DNA of 44,257 nt from positions 1 through 44,257 of the forward strand of contig PEAK01000033.1 of NCBI GenBank assembly GCA_002753515.1, written 5' to 3'. How positions within the stretch are numbered: the stretch's first letter is position 1; every line of letters starts with the position of its first letter. The position numbers and the translations under genes were made by a program. Of this stretch, positions 16,318 through 26,271 are shown one piece after another. The notes beneath the pieces were generated by a model, which had not been told where the DNA came from, did not search any database, and saw only the letters and a list, made by a program, of their open reading frames with translations. Origin of the DNA: Magnetococcales bacterium. GTDB taxonomy: Bacteria; Pseudomonadota; Magnetococcia; Magnetococcales; UBA8363.

Positions 16318-17433
16318 CTAAAGACCCCAATCACCCACATTTTGACTGCAATAAAAACCATTGTCCGCTATCGGCTGGCCACCCTTGGGAGGGAAATAAT
16401 AACCGGACATGGCGGGGATTTCGCGGCTGATCGTCATTTCTTGTAACAAAGCGGCCATAACAGGGTGATAGTGCGGCATGCGCAGCACCGGTATGCCACG
16501 TTTGCGGGCCTCATCGGAAGCATGACACAACAAAGGCATCAGGTTTTCCCGGTCCGGGGGTGCGGACCAGACATCCAGCATATAATAACTTTCCTTGTCT
16601 GGCCAGTGGTGGGTGGACCTGACGGTGAACAAACCAAACGCCACCAGTTCCCCCTGCCGGCGATGGACCAGCAGATCGATGGGGTGACGTTTCGGGTTTT
16701 GTTGTAAGAACCAGCGCAAATCCTGGGCGGCACGGACGTTGGTGAAGGAATGGCGCTGCCGGGTGCGCTGCCACAAGCGATCGAATTCGGCATCCGGTGT
16801 GCTCACCGTTGACAACTCCCCCCGGGTTCGCCGCGCTTGGTGAAATCCGAGCATTTGTCGGGAATAATTCCGGAACGGTCGCAGTACGGCATGCAATCGA
16901 CCGGGGGATGTTTGCCAATTGTTGTACATACGGACAATGTTTTTGAGCGAAGACCACAAAGAAGCACCGGCAAAGCTTCGTATAAACACACTTTCCGCAG
17001 TCACCCCCCTGGAAAAGTGGACAAAGGGCACCCGTTTCAGGATGGCCTCCACCTCTTTGGTCGGTGTGGTATTCAGTAGGGGATAGGGAGCGGCAAAGTC
17101 CATCAGGGCCATGAACATTTTCATGCTGTATTTGCGGCCTTCCGGCAACACCCGCCAACAGGACATGTTGGCCGCCACTCTTTCCCCGGTTTGGTAGACG
17201 ATCCGCGATGGGATCAAGGCAAACATGCCGACGATGGTTGCCCCGGCAAGCAACACGCATCCCCTGGGGAAATCAGGGGAAAAACTGGGATTCTCCTCCC
17301 ACCAGAAGAAAAACCGCTGTCGCCAAAAGGCAACCGGACGGGTTTTTTTGGGGAATGCGGCGCAAAATTCCGCCAAGGCGGAATAGTCAGAGGCTTGGAT
17401 GGAGCGCAGGTCGAACGTCATCTCAGAAGGCAT
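16318..17433 (-). CDS. GNAT-like acyltransferase family protein
   Basis: The 371-residue protein begins MTFDLRSIQASDYSALAEF, the start typical of a GNAT fold. It continues with a core strand pattern (VLLAGATIVGMFALIPSR, then MSCWRVLPEGRKYSMKMFM). A second half with LLVHRRQGELVAFGLFTVR suggests a tandem or FemAB-like double GNAT. The acetyl-CoA loop is not clear enough to name a substrate. It converges on the carrier-protein gene with 22 bases between stops. An attractive but unproven idea is that it uses the aminoacyl carrier protein as donor. Either of two in-frame ATGs (17433 or 17421) may be used. Confidence 0.6.
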   Translation of the reverse strand: MPSEMTFDLRSIQASDYSALAEFCAAFPKKTRPVAFWRQRFFFWWEENPSFSPDFPRGCVLLAGATIVGMFALIPSRIVYQTGERVAANMSCWRVLPEGRKYSMKMFMALMDFAAPYPLLNTTPTKEVEAILKRVPFVHFSRGVTAESVFIRSFAGASLWSSLKNIVRMYNNWQTSPGRLHAVLRPFRNYSRQMLGFHQARRTRGELSTVSTPDAEFDRLWQRTRQRHSFTNVRAAQDLRWFLQQNPKRHPIDLLVHRRQGELVAFGLFTVRSTHHWPDKESYYMLDVWSAPPDRENLMPLLCHASDEARKRGIPVLRMPHYHPVMAALLQEMTISREIPAMSGYYFPPKGGQPIADNGFYCSQNVGDWGL

Positions 17434-17463
17434 GGCTTGGCTCGAATCCTTAAGCTGCTTTAA

Positions 17464-17616
17464 TTCTACTTTGTCACATTGGAACGTACACTCTGGATTC
17501 CCGCTTTCGCGGGAATGAAGAAGCAGAAAATCCGTTGGATAAAATTAACGGTCATTCCCGCGAAAGCGGGAATCCAGAAGTCACAAACTCCGAACTGGAA
17601 ATGTGACAAAGTAAAA
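17464..17616. mobile_element. 153-bp MITE with TTAA target duplication
   Basis: The element is bounded by TTCTACTTTGTCACATT on the left and its near-exact inverse AATGTGACAAAGTAAAA on the right. It is flanked by TTAA at 17460-17463 and 17617-17620. Inside lie two palindromes of the ATTCCCGCTTTCGCGGGAAT type in inverted orientation, so the whole can fold into one long cruciform. It sits eight bases beyond the stop codon end of pssA at 17625. A reverse-complement relative of 180 bp is at 33450. Confidence 0.9.
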
Positions 17617-17624
17617 TTAAGAGA

Positions 17625-18428
17625 TCATACGGTGAAATCTTTGACTTCGTCCTCTTCCACCTCTTTGCCTTCTGCCAAAAGCTGCCGGTATTCGCGATGG
17701 CTGTGAAACGCGGAGGCGAGATAGAACCAGCTTAACAGAAACAGGGTTACCGCGAGATGAATGGTCAAGACGGCGAGAAAGACCACCACGCCCACCAGGG
17801 TCAGGAATGGACGGGATTTGTGCCAATCCATATCCTTCATGCTGCGAAAGCGAATATTGCTGACCATGAGGATGCCCAGGGCATAGACCAGGATCAGGGG
17901 CAGCCAGGCCCAGGCGCCAATGTCGCCGCCGGTCGCCTTGGGCAGTTCCCAGCCCATTTCCACGTGGAACAGGAGTGTGGACACCAGAATGACGGCGGCG
18001 GCGGGAATGGGCAGTCCCTGGAAATAGCGTTTGAAGACCCGTTCGTCGCCGACGTAGTGTTGGACATTGAAGCGCGCCAGCCGCAGCGCCCCGCAGACGG
18101 CATAGAGAAACGCCCCGGCCCAACCGACGCGATTGAAGGGAACCAACGCCCATTGATGAATCAGGACTGCGGGTGCGATGCCAAAGGAGAGGAAATCGGC
18201 CAGGCTATCGTATTCCTTACCGAAGGCACTGGTGGCGTTCATCGCCCGCGCCACCCGTCCGTCCAAACCATCGACGATACCAGCAGCGACAATGGCCAGG
18301 GCACCGCGTTCATACTGCCCGGTCAGGGCGGCCATGATGGCGTAGAAGCCAAAGAACATCCCCCCCGTGGTCAGGAGACTTGGGAAAATATAGGCGGTTC
18401 TTTTTCCGGTCATCTCCACGACCTTCAC
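17625..18428 (-). CDS. pssA: CDP-diacylglycerol--serine O-phosphatidyltransferase
   Basis: The 267-residue inner-membrane enzyme makes phosphatidylserine from CDP-diacylglycerol and L-serine. It carries the CDP-alcohol phosphotransferase signature, DGLDGRVAR then a spacer, GKEYDSLADF, with all catalytic aspartates. Several membrane segments follow (AVILVSTLLF, LPLILVYALGILM, VVVFLAVLTIHLAVTLFLL). The start is a GTG whose bases overlap the psd stop (GTGA), giving translational coupling. Downstream, a MITE has landed right behind the stop. Confidence 0.93.
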   Translation of the reverse strand: MKVVEMTGKRTAYIFPSLLTTGGMFFGFYAIMAALTGQYERGALAIVAAGIVDGLDGRVARAMNATSAFGKEYDSLADFLSFGIAPAVLIHQWALVPFNRVGWAGAFLYAVCGALRLARFNVQHYVGDERVFKRYFQGLPIPAAAVILVSTLLFHVEMGWELPKATGGDIGAWAWLPLILVYALGILMVSNIRFRSMKDMDWHKSRPFLTLVGVVVFLAVLTIHLAVTLFLLSWFYLASAFHSHREYRQLLAEGKEVEEDEVKDFTV

Positions 18429-19072
18429 CCTTCCTGCAACCGGGCGAGGATGGTTTCCCCGGCCCTGGTTGTCTCACCCAATGTAGGGACGATCCCGGCG
18501 GAGAGCGGCAGGTAGACATCGACCCGCGAACCGAAGCGGATCAAGCCGAACCGGCTGCCACGTTCCACGCGTTCGCCTTTTTGCAGGCGACAGATGATAC
18601 GCCGTGCCACCAAACCGGCCACCTGGACGAAGACGATACGGGTATCGCCCCCCTCCAGCATGATCTCCATCCGTTCGTTGTCCACCGAGGCTTTATCCAA
18701 GGCGGCATTGAGGAACCGACCGCGGTGATATTGCAACGCTGTGACCGCCCCCGTCATGGGGACACGATTGACATGGACGCTGAACACATTCATGAAAATG
18801 GAGATTTTGCGTGCCGGTCCCATGCCCAATGGCGCTTGCAAAACCTCTTCGACAGCCACCACCCGACCATCGGCTGGTGCCACCACAATGCCGGATTCCC
18901 GGGGAATGGTGCGTTCCGGATCGCGAAAGAACCAGACGCACCAAAGGGTCAACACCCAAAACGGCAGCCAACAACCCAAAGTGGGCAGGAGGGTGCTGGC
19001 CAACACGGAAACCAGGGCGAAACCCAGGATGAAAGGCCATCCCTCCTTGGCCACGGGACTTCTGCCAGCCAT
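18425..19072 (-). CDS. psd: Phosphatidylserine decarboxylase proenzyme (short form)
   Basis: The 215-residue protein converts phosphatidylserine to phosphatidylethanolamine. It is the short type with a membrane hairpin at the N-terminus (FILGFALVSVLASTLLP, LPFWVLTLWCVWFF), then RDPERTIP, VVAPADGRVV, FMNVFSVHVNRVP and YHRGRFLNAALDKAS. The self-cleavage site is IRFGSRVDVYLP, where the Ser after Gly becomes the pyruvoyl group. The ATG at 19072 is preferred (GTGAGGG upstream), although a GTG at 19114 is in frame. It is coupled with pssA, forming the phosphatidylethanolamine branch. Confidence 0.92.
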   Translation of the reverse strand: MAGRSPVAKEGWPFILGFALVSVLASTLLPTLGCWLPFWVLTLWCVWFFRDPERTIPRESGIVVAPADGRVVAVEEVLQAPLGMGPARKISIFMNVFSVHVNRVPMTGAVTALQYHRGRFLNAALDKASVDNERMEIMLEGGDTRIVFVQVAGLVARRIICRLQKGERVERGSRFGLIRFGSRVDVYLPLSAGIVPTLGETTRAGETILARLQEG

Positions 19073-19148
19073 CTTGATGCCCTCACTTTCTCCCTGCGCA
19101 CGGGAATTGGTCACATTGTCCCTTGTTGGGGAATGGGATGTGGCACGA

Positions 19149-20706
<1,558 letters not shown>

Positions 20707-20726
20707 GGTTCGCACCCCTCCTGACC

Positions 20727-22445
20727 TTAGAGCAAAATCATTTCGTTCAGCGCCTTGCCGGCGGGAACCATGGGATAGACATTGGATTCCTCGGCGACAC
20801 GAAAATCCATGACCACTGTATTATCGATTTCCAGGGCTTTTTTGATCACGGGTTCCACCTCCTCGGGCCGGGTAGCCCTCAGGCCGACGGCACCGTAGGC
20901 TTCCGCCAGTTTGACGAAATCGGGACCGAAGGCCATGTGGGAATGGGAATAGCGTCCCTCGTAGAAGATTTCCTGCCACTGACGCACCATACCCAGATAA
21001 TTGTTGTTCAGGATGGCAATTTTCACCGGGATATGGAATTGGCGACAGGTGGCCAACTCCTGGATGTTCATTTGAATGGAGCCGTCGCCGGTGATGAGGA
21101 GAACGGTTTCGTCGGGGCGGGCCACCTTGGCACCCATGGCGGCGGGGAGGCCGTAACCCATGGTCCCCAGGCCACCCGATGTCAACCAGTACCGGGGGCG
21201 ATCAAAGGGATAGAATTGGGCCGCCCACATTTGATGCTGACCGACATCGGTGGCGACGATGGCCTCCGATCGGGTCAATCGGTTCAATGTTTCGATGACG
21301 AACTGGGGCTGGATCCAATCCTGTTTTTGCGTGTAGTTGAGACAATGTTTATCGCGCCAGGATTGGATCTGATCCCACCAGGGTTTGAGATCGGGCTGAT
21401 GGTCTCTGGCGCCCTGGGCCTCCAGCAGGGCGTTCATCTGCCCCAGGACGTTTTTGACATCGCCGACGATGGGGAGATGGACCTTGACGTTTTTGGAGAT
21501 GGACGTCGGGTCGATATCGACATGAATGATTTTGGCGCTGGGGGCGAACTGGGAAATTTTCCCGGTGACCCGATCATCGAAGCGGGCACCGATGGCCACC
21601 AAAAGGTCGCAATGGGAGACCGCCATATTGGCTTCGTAGGTTCCATGCATCCCCAACATGCCGACGAACTGGGGATCGGTTGCCGGAAATCCCCCCAATC
21701 CCATCAGGGTATTGGTAATGGGTGCCCCCAGGAGGCGCGTGAAGCGGGTCAATTCCGGGGCGGCGTTGGCCAGGATGACCCCACCGCCGGTATAGATCAT
21801 GGGCCGACTGGATTCCAACAGCATGGCCACCGCTTTTTTGACTTGGCGCGAATTGCCGATCACCGTTGGATTGTAGGAACGAATCTTGACTTCGCCGTCC
21901 GTATGGACGTAGTCGCATCGTGCCGCCGTGACATCCTTGGGCAGGTCCACGACCACGGGTCCCGGGCGACCGGTGCGGGCGATATGAAAGGCTTCGCGCA
22001 ACACCCGCGCCAGATCCGCAACATGGCGTACCAGGAAATTGTGTTTGGTGCAGGAACGGGTGATGCCCACGGTATCGGCTTCCTGGAAGGCATCGTTGCC
22101 GATCAAATCCACGGGAACCTGTCCGGTCAGACACACCAGGGGGATGGAATCCATGTTGGCGGTCGCGAGGCCGGTCAGGGCATTGGTGGCACCGGGTCCC
22201 GAGGTCACCAGGGCGACGCCGACCTCACCCGTGACCCGGGCGTAGCCATCGGCGGCATGGACGGCTCCCTGTTCATGGCGGCAGAGGATATGTTGTATTT
22301 CCGGTGTTTTGAAAATGGCGTCATAGATGTGTAACACCGACCCACCGGGATAGCCGAATACATGCCGAACACCCAGGTCCAAAAGGCTCCTGACGATGAT
22401 TTCCGCCCCTGTCAATTCCACACGTCCACTCCTTGAAGGCTCCAT
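20727..22445 (-). CDS. ilvB: Acetolactate synthase large catalytic subunit
   Basis: The 572-residue thiamine-diphosphate enzyme condenses two pyruvates, or pyruvate with 2-oxobutyrate. Visible motifs are VFGYPGGSVLHIYDA, the catalytic Glu in RHEQGAVHAADGYAR, LVTSGPGATNALTG, and the ThDP/Mg motif from GDGSIQMNIQE to NNNYLGMV. Three domains of normal length are present. It is the first gene of the ilvBNC-psd-pssA run on the minus strand. No leader peptide or attenuator is evident in the 187 bases before it. Confidence 0.96.
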   Translation of the reverse strand: MEPSRSGRVELTGAEIIVRSLLDLGVRHVFGYPGGSVLHIYDAIFKTPEIQHILCRHEQGAVHAADGYARVTGEVGVALVTSGPGATNALTGLATANMDSIPLVCLTGQVPVDLIGNDAFQEADTVGITRSCTKHNFLVRHVADLARVLREAFHIARTGRPGPVVVDLPKDVTAARCDYVHTDGEVKIRSYNPTVIGNSRQVKKAVAMLLESSRPMIYTGGGVILANAAPELTRFTRLLGAPITNTLMGLGGFPATDPQFVGMLGMHGTYEANMAVSHCDLLVAIGARFDDRVTGKISQFAPSAKIIHVDIDPTSISKNVKVHLPIVGDVKNVLGQMNALLEAQGARDHQPDLKPWWDQIQSWRDKHCLNYTQKQDWIQPQFVIETLNRLTRSEAIVATDVGQHQMWAAQFYPFDRPRYWLTSGGLGTMGYGLPAAMGAKVARPDETVLLITGDGSIQMNIQELATCRQFHIPVKIAILNNNYLGMVRQWQEIFYEGRYSHSHMAFGPDFVKLAEAYGAVGLRATRPEEVEPVIKKALEIDNTVVMDFRVAEESNVYPMVPAGKALNEMILL

Positions 22446-22632
22446 GGTTTGAAGATCGTTCGACCTGCTCCCCGAGCTTTATCCAAACGATACCCCGATA
22501 CATTATCATACCTTGGGCGCGTGCAAACAGGGTGATTGTGAGCGGCGGGTCATGTGCGGCATGAGCCGGATCAAGAAGCCCTTTTCGTTGCCACCCCTTG
22601 GGGTGCCATCCGATCGGACCATTTTCGAGTCG

Positions 22633-23130
22633 TCAGCGTGGCGCTGGAACCGGGGCGGGAGCCGATGGTGCGGGAGTCGCGGGTGATGCCGGTATCGGGG
22701 ATACCGTTACGGGTGGTGCCGGTGCTGCGGGTATATTCTTTTCCTGGGTACCCGGGTATGGGACGTACTGCACGGGTAAAGGCCAGGCACGCATGAGTCC
22801 GAACACGAGGCCGATGCCACCCAGAATCATGGCACCCATTTTAATCACCATGCGAAGTTCCAGTTCCTTGAGGCGGGTTTCGGTTTTGGTGTCAAGTTCT
22901 TTGATGTCCCGCTTCAGGTTGGATTCAATACTTGCCATGTCCTTGCGAAGGTTGGCTTCCACATCGGCCAGATCCCGCTTGAGCGCATGCATATCCTGTT
23001 TGGTCGCGAGACGTTCTTCAACCAAGGCGAGAATGGCTTCGGCCTGGATTTCCGCCTGGTGTTCGTCCACACCGGCATCCCGGAGCTTTTTGACGTAGGC
23101 ATGTGTGTCAAAAGCGATGGTTGTACTCAT
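22633..23130 (-). CDS. DUF1640 family coiled-coil membrane protein
   Basis: The 165-residue protein starts with FDTHAYVKKLRDAGVDEHQA, the hallmark of the DUF1640 (CCDC90/MCUR1-like) family. A long heptad-rich coiled coil follows (residues about 35-90), then one transmembrane segment (MVIKMGAMILGGIGLVFGL) and a proline/alanine-rich tail. The family's bacterial function is unknown; it often occurs in many copies per genome. It is transcribed toward ilvB but is separated by 187 bases. Confidence 0.8.
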   Translation of the reverse strand: MSTTIAFDTHAYVKKLRDAGVDEHQAEIQAEAILALVEERLATKQDMHALKRDLADVEANLRKDMASIESNLKRDIKELDTKTETRLKELELRMVIKMGAMILGGIGLVFGLMRAWPLPVQYVPYPGTQEKNIPAAPAPPVTVSPIPASPATPAPSAPAPVPAPR

Positions 23131-23276
23131 GACGGTTACCTTCCAGGGTGGATCCAGCCGCTATCAAACCCCGGGATGATTGTATGCCGATTTTACAATT
23201 TCGTCACGCTTGGACATTGAAGTCACACTTCAAAAGCGGCTTGTCCGAAGAAGTCGGTATGTCGTTTCGGGTGCTT

Positions 23277-23309
23277 CGCCAACCGGCGTGGGGTGTTCGC
23301 CGGTTGGCG
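23277..23309. terminator. Strong hairpin downstream of gltA
   Basis: CGCCAACCGGCG (23277-23288) pairs perfectly with CGCCGGTTGGCG (23298-23309) across a nine-base loop. It begins 24 bases past the gltA stop. There is no clear T-run, so it may be a transcript-stabilising or rho-aided terminator. Confidence 0.5.
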
Positions 23310-23332
23310 CCCGTTTCGGGGAGGGAATGGGC

Positions 23333-24628
23333 TCAGGGCCGGCGATGCAACGGTATATAATCGCGTTGCGGGGCACCGACGTAGAGCTGCCGGGGTCTGC
23401 CGATGGACTCTTTGCCGGCGATCATCTCCATCCACTGACAAATCCAGCCGATGGAACGGGCAACGGCGAATATGACGGTGAACATGTTGGTGGGGATGCC
23501 GATAGCCGATTGAATGATGCCCGAATAAAAGTCGACGTTGGGGTAGAGTTTCTTTTCGACGAAATAATCATCATTTTGGGCGATCTGTTCCAGTTCCAGG
23601 GCCAGTTTGAAGATGGGATCGTCCTCCCGTCCCAGTTCGGCCAACACGTCATGGGCCGCTTTTTTGAGGATGCGGGCGCGTGGGTCGTAATTTTTATAAA
23701 CCCGGTGACCGAATCCCATGAGGCGGAAGGTGTCTTTCGGATCTTTGGCCCTTTTGATGTACTCGCCGACCCGCTCGATGGAGCCGATTTCGTGCAACAT
23801 GTTGAGTACCGCCTCGTTGGCACCCCCATGTGCCGGTCCCCACAGACAGCTGATGCCCGCAGAAATGGCGGCAATGGGATTGGCCATGGAGGAACCCGCC
23901 AAACGTACCGTTGCCGTGGAGGCATTTTGTTCATGGTCGGCGTGCAGGATGAAAATTTGTTCCATGGCACGCACGAGTACCGGTGACAACACATACTTCG
24001 CGGTCGGAACCTTGAACAACATGCGCAAAAAGTTTTCAATGTATCCCAGATCGTTTCTGGGATAGACAAACGGTTGGCCCACGGAATATTTATACGAGGC
24101 CGCAGCGATGGTGGGCAGTTTGGCGAGCAGGCGGAATGCGGAGATTTCCCGGTGGCGGGCATCGTGGATATCCAGGGAGTCGTGGTAAAACGCCGACATG
24201 GCCCCCACGGTTCCCACCATGATGGCCATGGGGTGGGCATCGCGCCGATACCCCTTGAAGAAATTCAGCATTTGCTCATGGAGCATGGTGTGTTCCGTGA
24301 CGATCCGGGTATATTTCTCATATTGTGGGCGCGTTGGCAGCTCGCCCCACATCAGGAGATAACAAACCTCCAGGAAAGTGCTTTTTTCCGCGAGCTGGTC
24401 GATGGGATAGCCGCGATACAACAGGATGCCCCGGTCGCCATCGATAAAGGTGATCTTGCTTTTGCACGATGCGGTGGAGAGAAAGCCGGGATCCAGCGTG
24501 AACAAACCAAATTCCTTATAGAATTTGGTGATATCCACGACGGGCGGACCTTCGGTCCCGGTTTGAATGGGCAGTTCCACACTTTTTCCGGTGCGGTTGT
24601 CAATGATGGTCAGAGTTTCTGCAGCCAT
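23333..24628 (-). CDS. gltA: Citrate synthase (type I)
   Basis: The 431-residue hexameric-type citrate synthase condenses oxaloacetate with acetyl-CoA at the entry of the TCA cycle. Active-site segments are visible: [12 protein letters not shown] (His), [15 protein letters not shown] (His) and NVDFYSGII (Asp). The N-terminal beta-domain ([19 protein letters not shown]) marks the Gram-negative form. The ATG at 24628 is preceded by GGGGTGA. It is divergent from the GTPase gene. Confidence 0.96.
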   Translation of the reverse strand: MAAETLTIIDNRTGKSVELPIQTGTEGPPVVDITKFYKEFGLFTLDPGFLSTASCKSKITFIDGDRGILLYRGYPIDQLAEKSTFLEVCYLLMWGELPTRPQYEKYTRIVTEHTMLHEQMLNFFKGYRRDAHPMAIMVGTVGAMSAFYHDSLDIHDARHREISAFRLLAKLPTIAAASYKYSVGQPFVYPRNDLGYIENFLRMLFKVPTAKYVLSPVLVRAMEQIFILHADHEQNASTATVRLAGSSMANPIAAISAGISCLWGPAHGGANEAVLNMLHEIGSIERVGEYIKRAKDPKDTFRLMGFGHRVYKNYDPRARILKKAAHDVLAELGREDDPIFKLALELEQIAQNDDYFVEKKLYPNVDFYSGIIQSAIGIPTNMFTVIFAVARSIGWICQWMEMIAGKESIGRPRQLYVGAPQRDYIPLHRRP

Positions 24629-24759
24629 GGCGTCACCCCATTGTTAGTTTTATGTGAATATTTGATGTGGGTTACAATAATCCATCTCGCACCCGGGATA
24701 CGGAATGGTGTATACCAATCCGAGTGCCCAATCTTATTATCTTGTCGTGGAGCCTCCTC

Positions 24760-26244
24760 ATGTTCAACAGAACCGCAAGCCAGATCGATCGGCGCATCAT
24801 CAGCCTTGAAAAACATCTGAAATCGGAAAACCCGGTATTATTGCAAGTCGTACAAAGTTTTCGCGACCTCGACCGTGTAGCTTACCGCATGGGACTCCTG
24901 GAAAGAAATGAATCTTTTGCAACCCAGGTCCCCTGGTGGCCCATGATATCGGTATTGGGTACGTTTTCCTCGGGCAAATCCACATTTATTAATACCTATA
25001 TAGGGCAAAAAATTCAGCGAACCGGCAATCAGGCCGTTGATGACAAATTCACCGTCATCTGCTTCAGTCGTGAGGAAAAGGTACGAACCCTCCCGGGGTT
25101 GGCCCTGGATGCCGATCCCCGCTTCCCATTCTATCAGGTTAGCCGGGAAATTGAAAAAGTCAGTCAGGGGGAGGGGCAGCGCATCGATTCCTACCTGCAA
25201 CTCAAGACGTGCCCCACCGAAATCCTGCGTGGCAAAATCCTGATTGATTCCCCTGGTTTTGACGCCGATGCGCAACGCACCGCGACATTACGCATCACCA
25301 AACACATGATGGATCTCTCCGATTTGGTGCTGGTCTTTTTCGATGCCCGGCATCCCGAGTCGGGGGCGATGAAAGACACCCTGGATCACCTGGTCAGGAA
25401 CACCATCAGCCGTGCCGATGCCAACAAATTTCTTTTCGTCCTCAACCAGATCGACTGTACCGCCCATGACGACAACCTGGAAGATGTCGTCGCCGCCTGG
25501 CAACGGGCTTTGGCCCAGTACGGATTGACGGCGGGACGATTTTTCCAAATATTCAACCAGGACGCCGCCAGAAGTTTTCCCAGCGAAGAGGTTCGGGAAC
25601 GTTACATGACCAAATGTCGGGATGACATGGAGGAGATTTCGGGGCGGATGCATCGGGTTGAGGTGGAACGCGCCTATCGCATCATCGGCGCCCTGGAACA
25701 TACCACCCGCATCATCGGTACGGAAATCATCCCCCGTCTGAAAGACATGTTGTCCCGCTGGCGCAAACGGGTACTCATCCAGGAGTTCGTCCTTTTTTCC
25801 ATCCTGTTGCTGATCGCGGGTTGGCAACAACACACCCACACCTGGCCCTTGTGGACCTGGATGAGCAAGGGATTGTGGTTGGCGGGCCCCTGGTGGCAAA
25901 GTCTCCTGGCGGATCTGGGGGCATTCTCCGCCGTGACCGCCGTACTCCTGGTCCATTACGGTCTGCGGCGCATCAACGCCGATCGCATCCAGGCCGACAT
26001 CGCCAAACAGGTTCCGCAAGCCGACATCCAGGAACTCCTGACCAAAGGTTTCGTTTACAACACCCGGGCGATGCATTCGGTATTTTCCGCCACCCCCGCC
26101 GGGTGGGGACGATCCGCCAATCGCCGTTTGCAGAAGGTTCTCAAGGAAACCGATCATTATGTACAAAACTTGAACGATCAGTTCGCCAATCCCTCGGGCA
26201 AGGATAATGTCCCCAATCCCAAGATTGTTCTGGAAGTCGACTGA
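24760..26244 (+). CDS. Dynamin-like GTPase with C-terminal membrane segments
   Basis: The 494-residue protein has a dynamin/EHD-like GTPase domain: the P-loop GTFSSGKST at residues 67-75, the switch region threonine likely in DKFTVI, DSPG at 163-166 and NQID at 229-232. A helical stretch follows, then two hydrophobic segments (about 338-355 and 383-401) that anchor it in the inner membrane. The ATG at 24760 has GTGGAG upstream; the frame is open to 24667 without homology. Bacterial dynamin-like proteins remodel or protect membranes, in some cases during phage attack. The next gene, a sensor kinase, begins 27 bases later and may be co-transcribed. Confidence 0.8.
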   Translation: MFNRTASQIDRRIISLEKHLKSENPVLLQVVQSFRDLDRVAYRMGLLERNESFATQVPWWPMISVLGTFSSGKSTFINTYIGQKIQRTGNQAVDDKFTVICFSREEKVRTLPGLALDADPRFPFYQVSREIEKVSQGEGQRIDSYLQLKTCPTEILRGKILIDSPGFDADAQRTATLRITKHMMDLSDLVLVFFDARHPESGAMKDTLDHLVRNTISRADANKFLFVLNQIDCTAHDDNLEDVVAAWQRALAQYGLTAGRFFQIFNQDAARSFPSEEVRERYMTKCRDDMEEISGRMHRVEVERAYRIIGALEHTTRIIGTEIIPRLKDMLSRWRKRVLIQEFVLFSILLLIAGWQQHTHTWPLWTWMSKGLWLAGPWWQSLLADLGAFSAVTAVLLVHYGLRRINADRIQADIAKQVPQADIQELLTKGFVYNTRAMHSVFSATPAGWGRSANRRLQKVLKETDHYVQNLNDQFANPSGKDNVPNPKIVLEVD

Positions 26245-26271
26245 TATGGAAGCCAACCGGTTGATCCTGCC

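Noticed and set aside
17464-17616. Repeated ATTCCCGC hairpins as a CRISPR array
   Set aside because: Repeats are inverted pairs inside a small element with terminal repeats and target duplications. There is no regular spacing, there are no spacers, and no cas genes are present.
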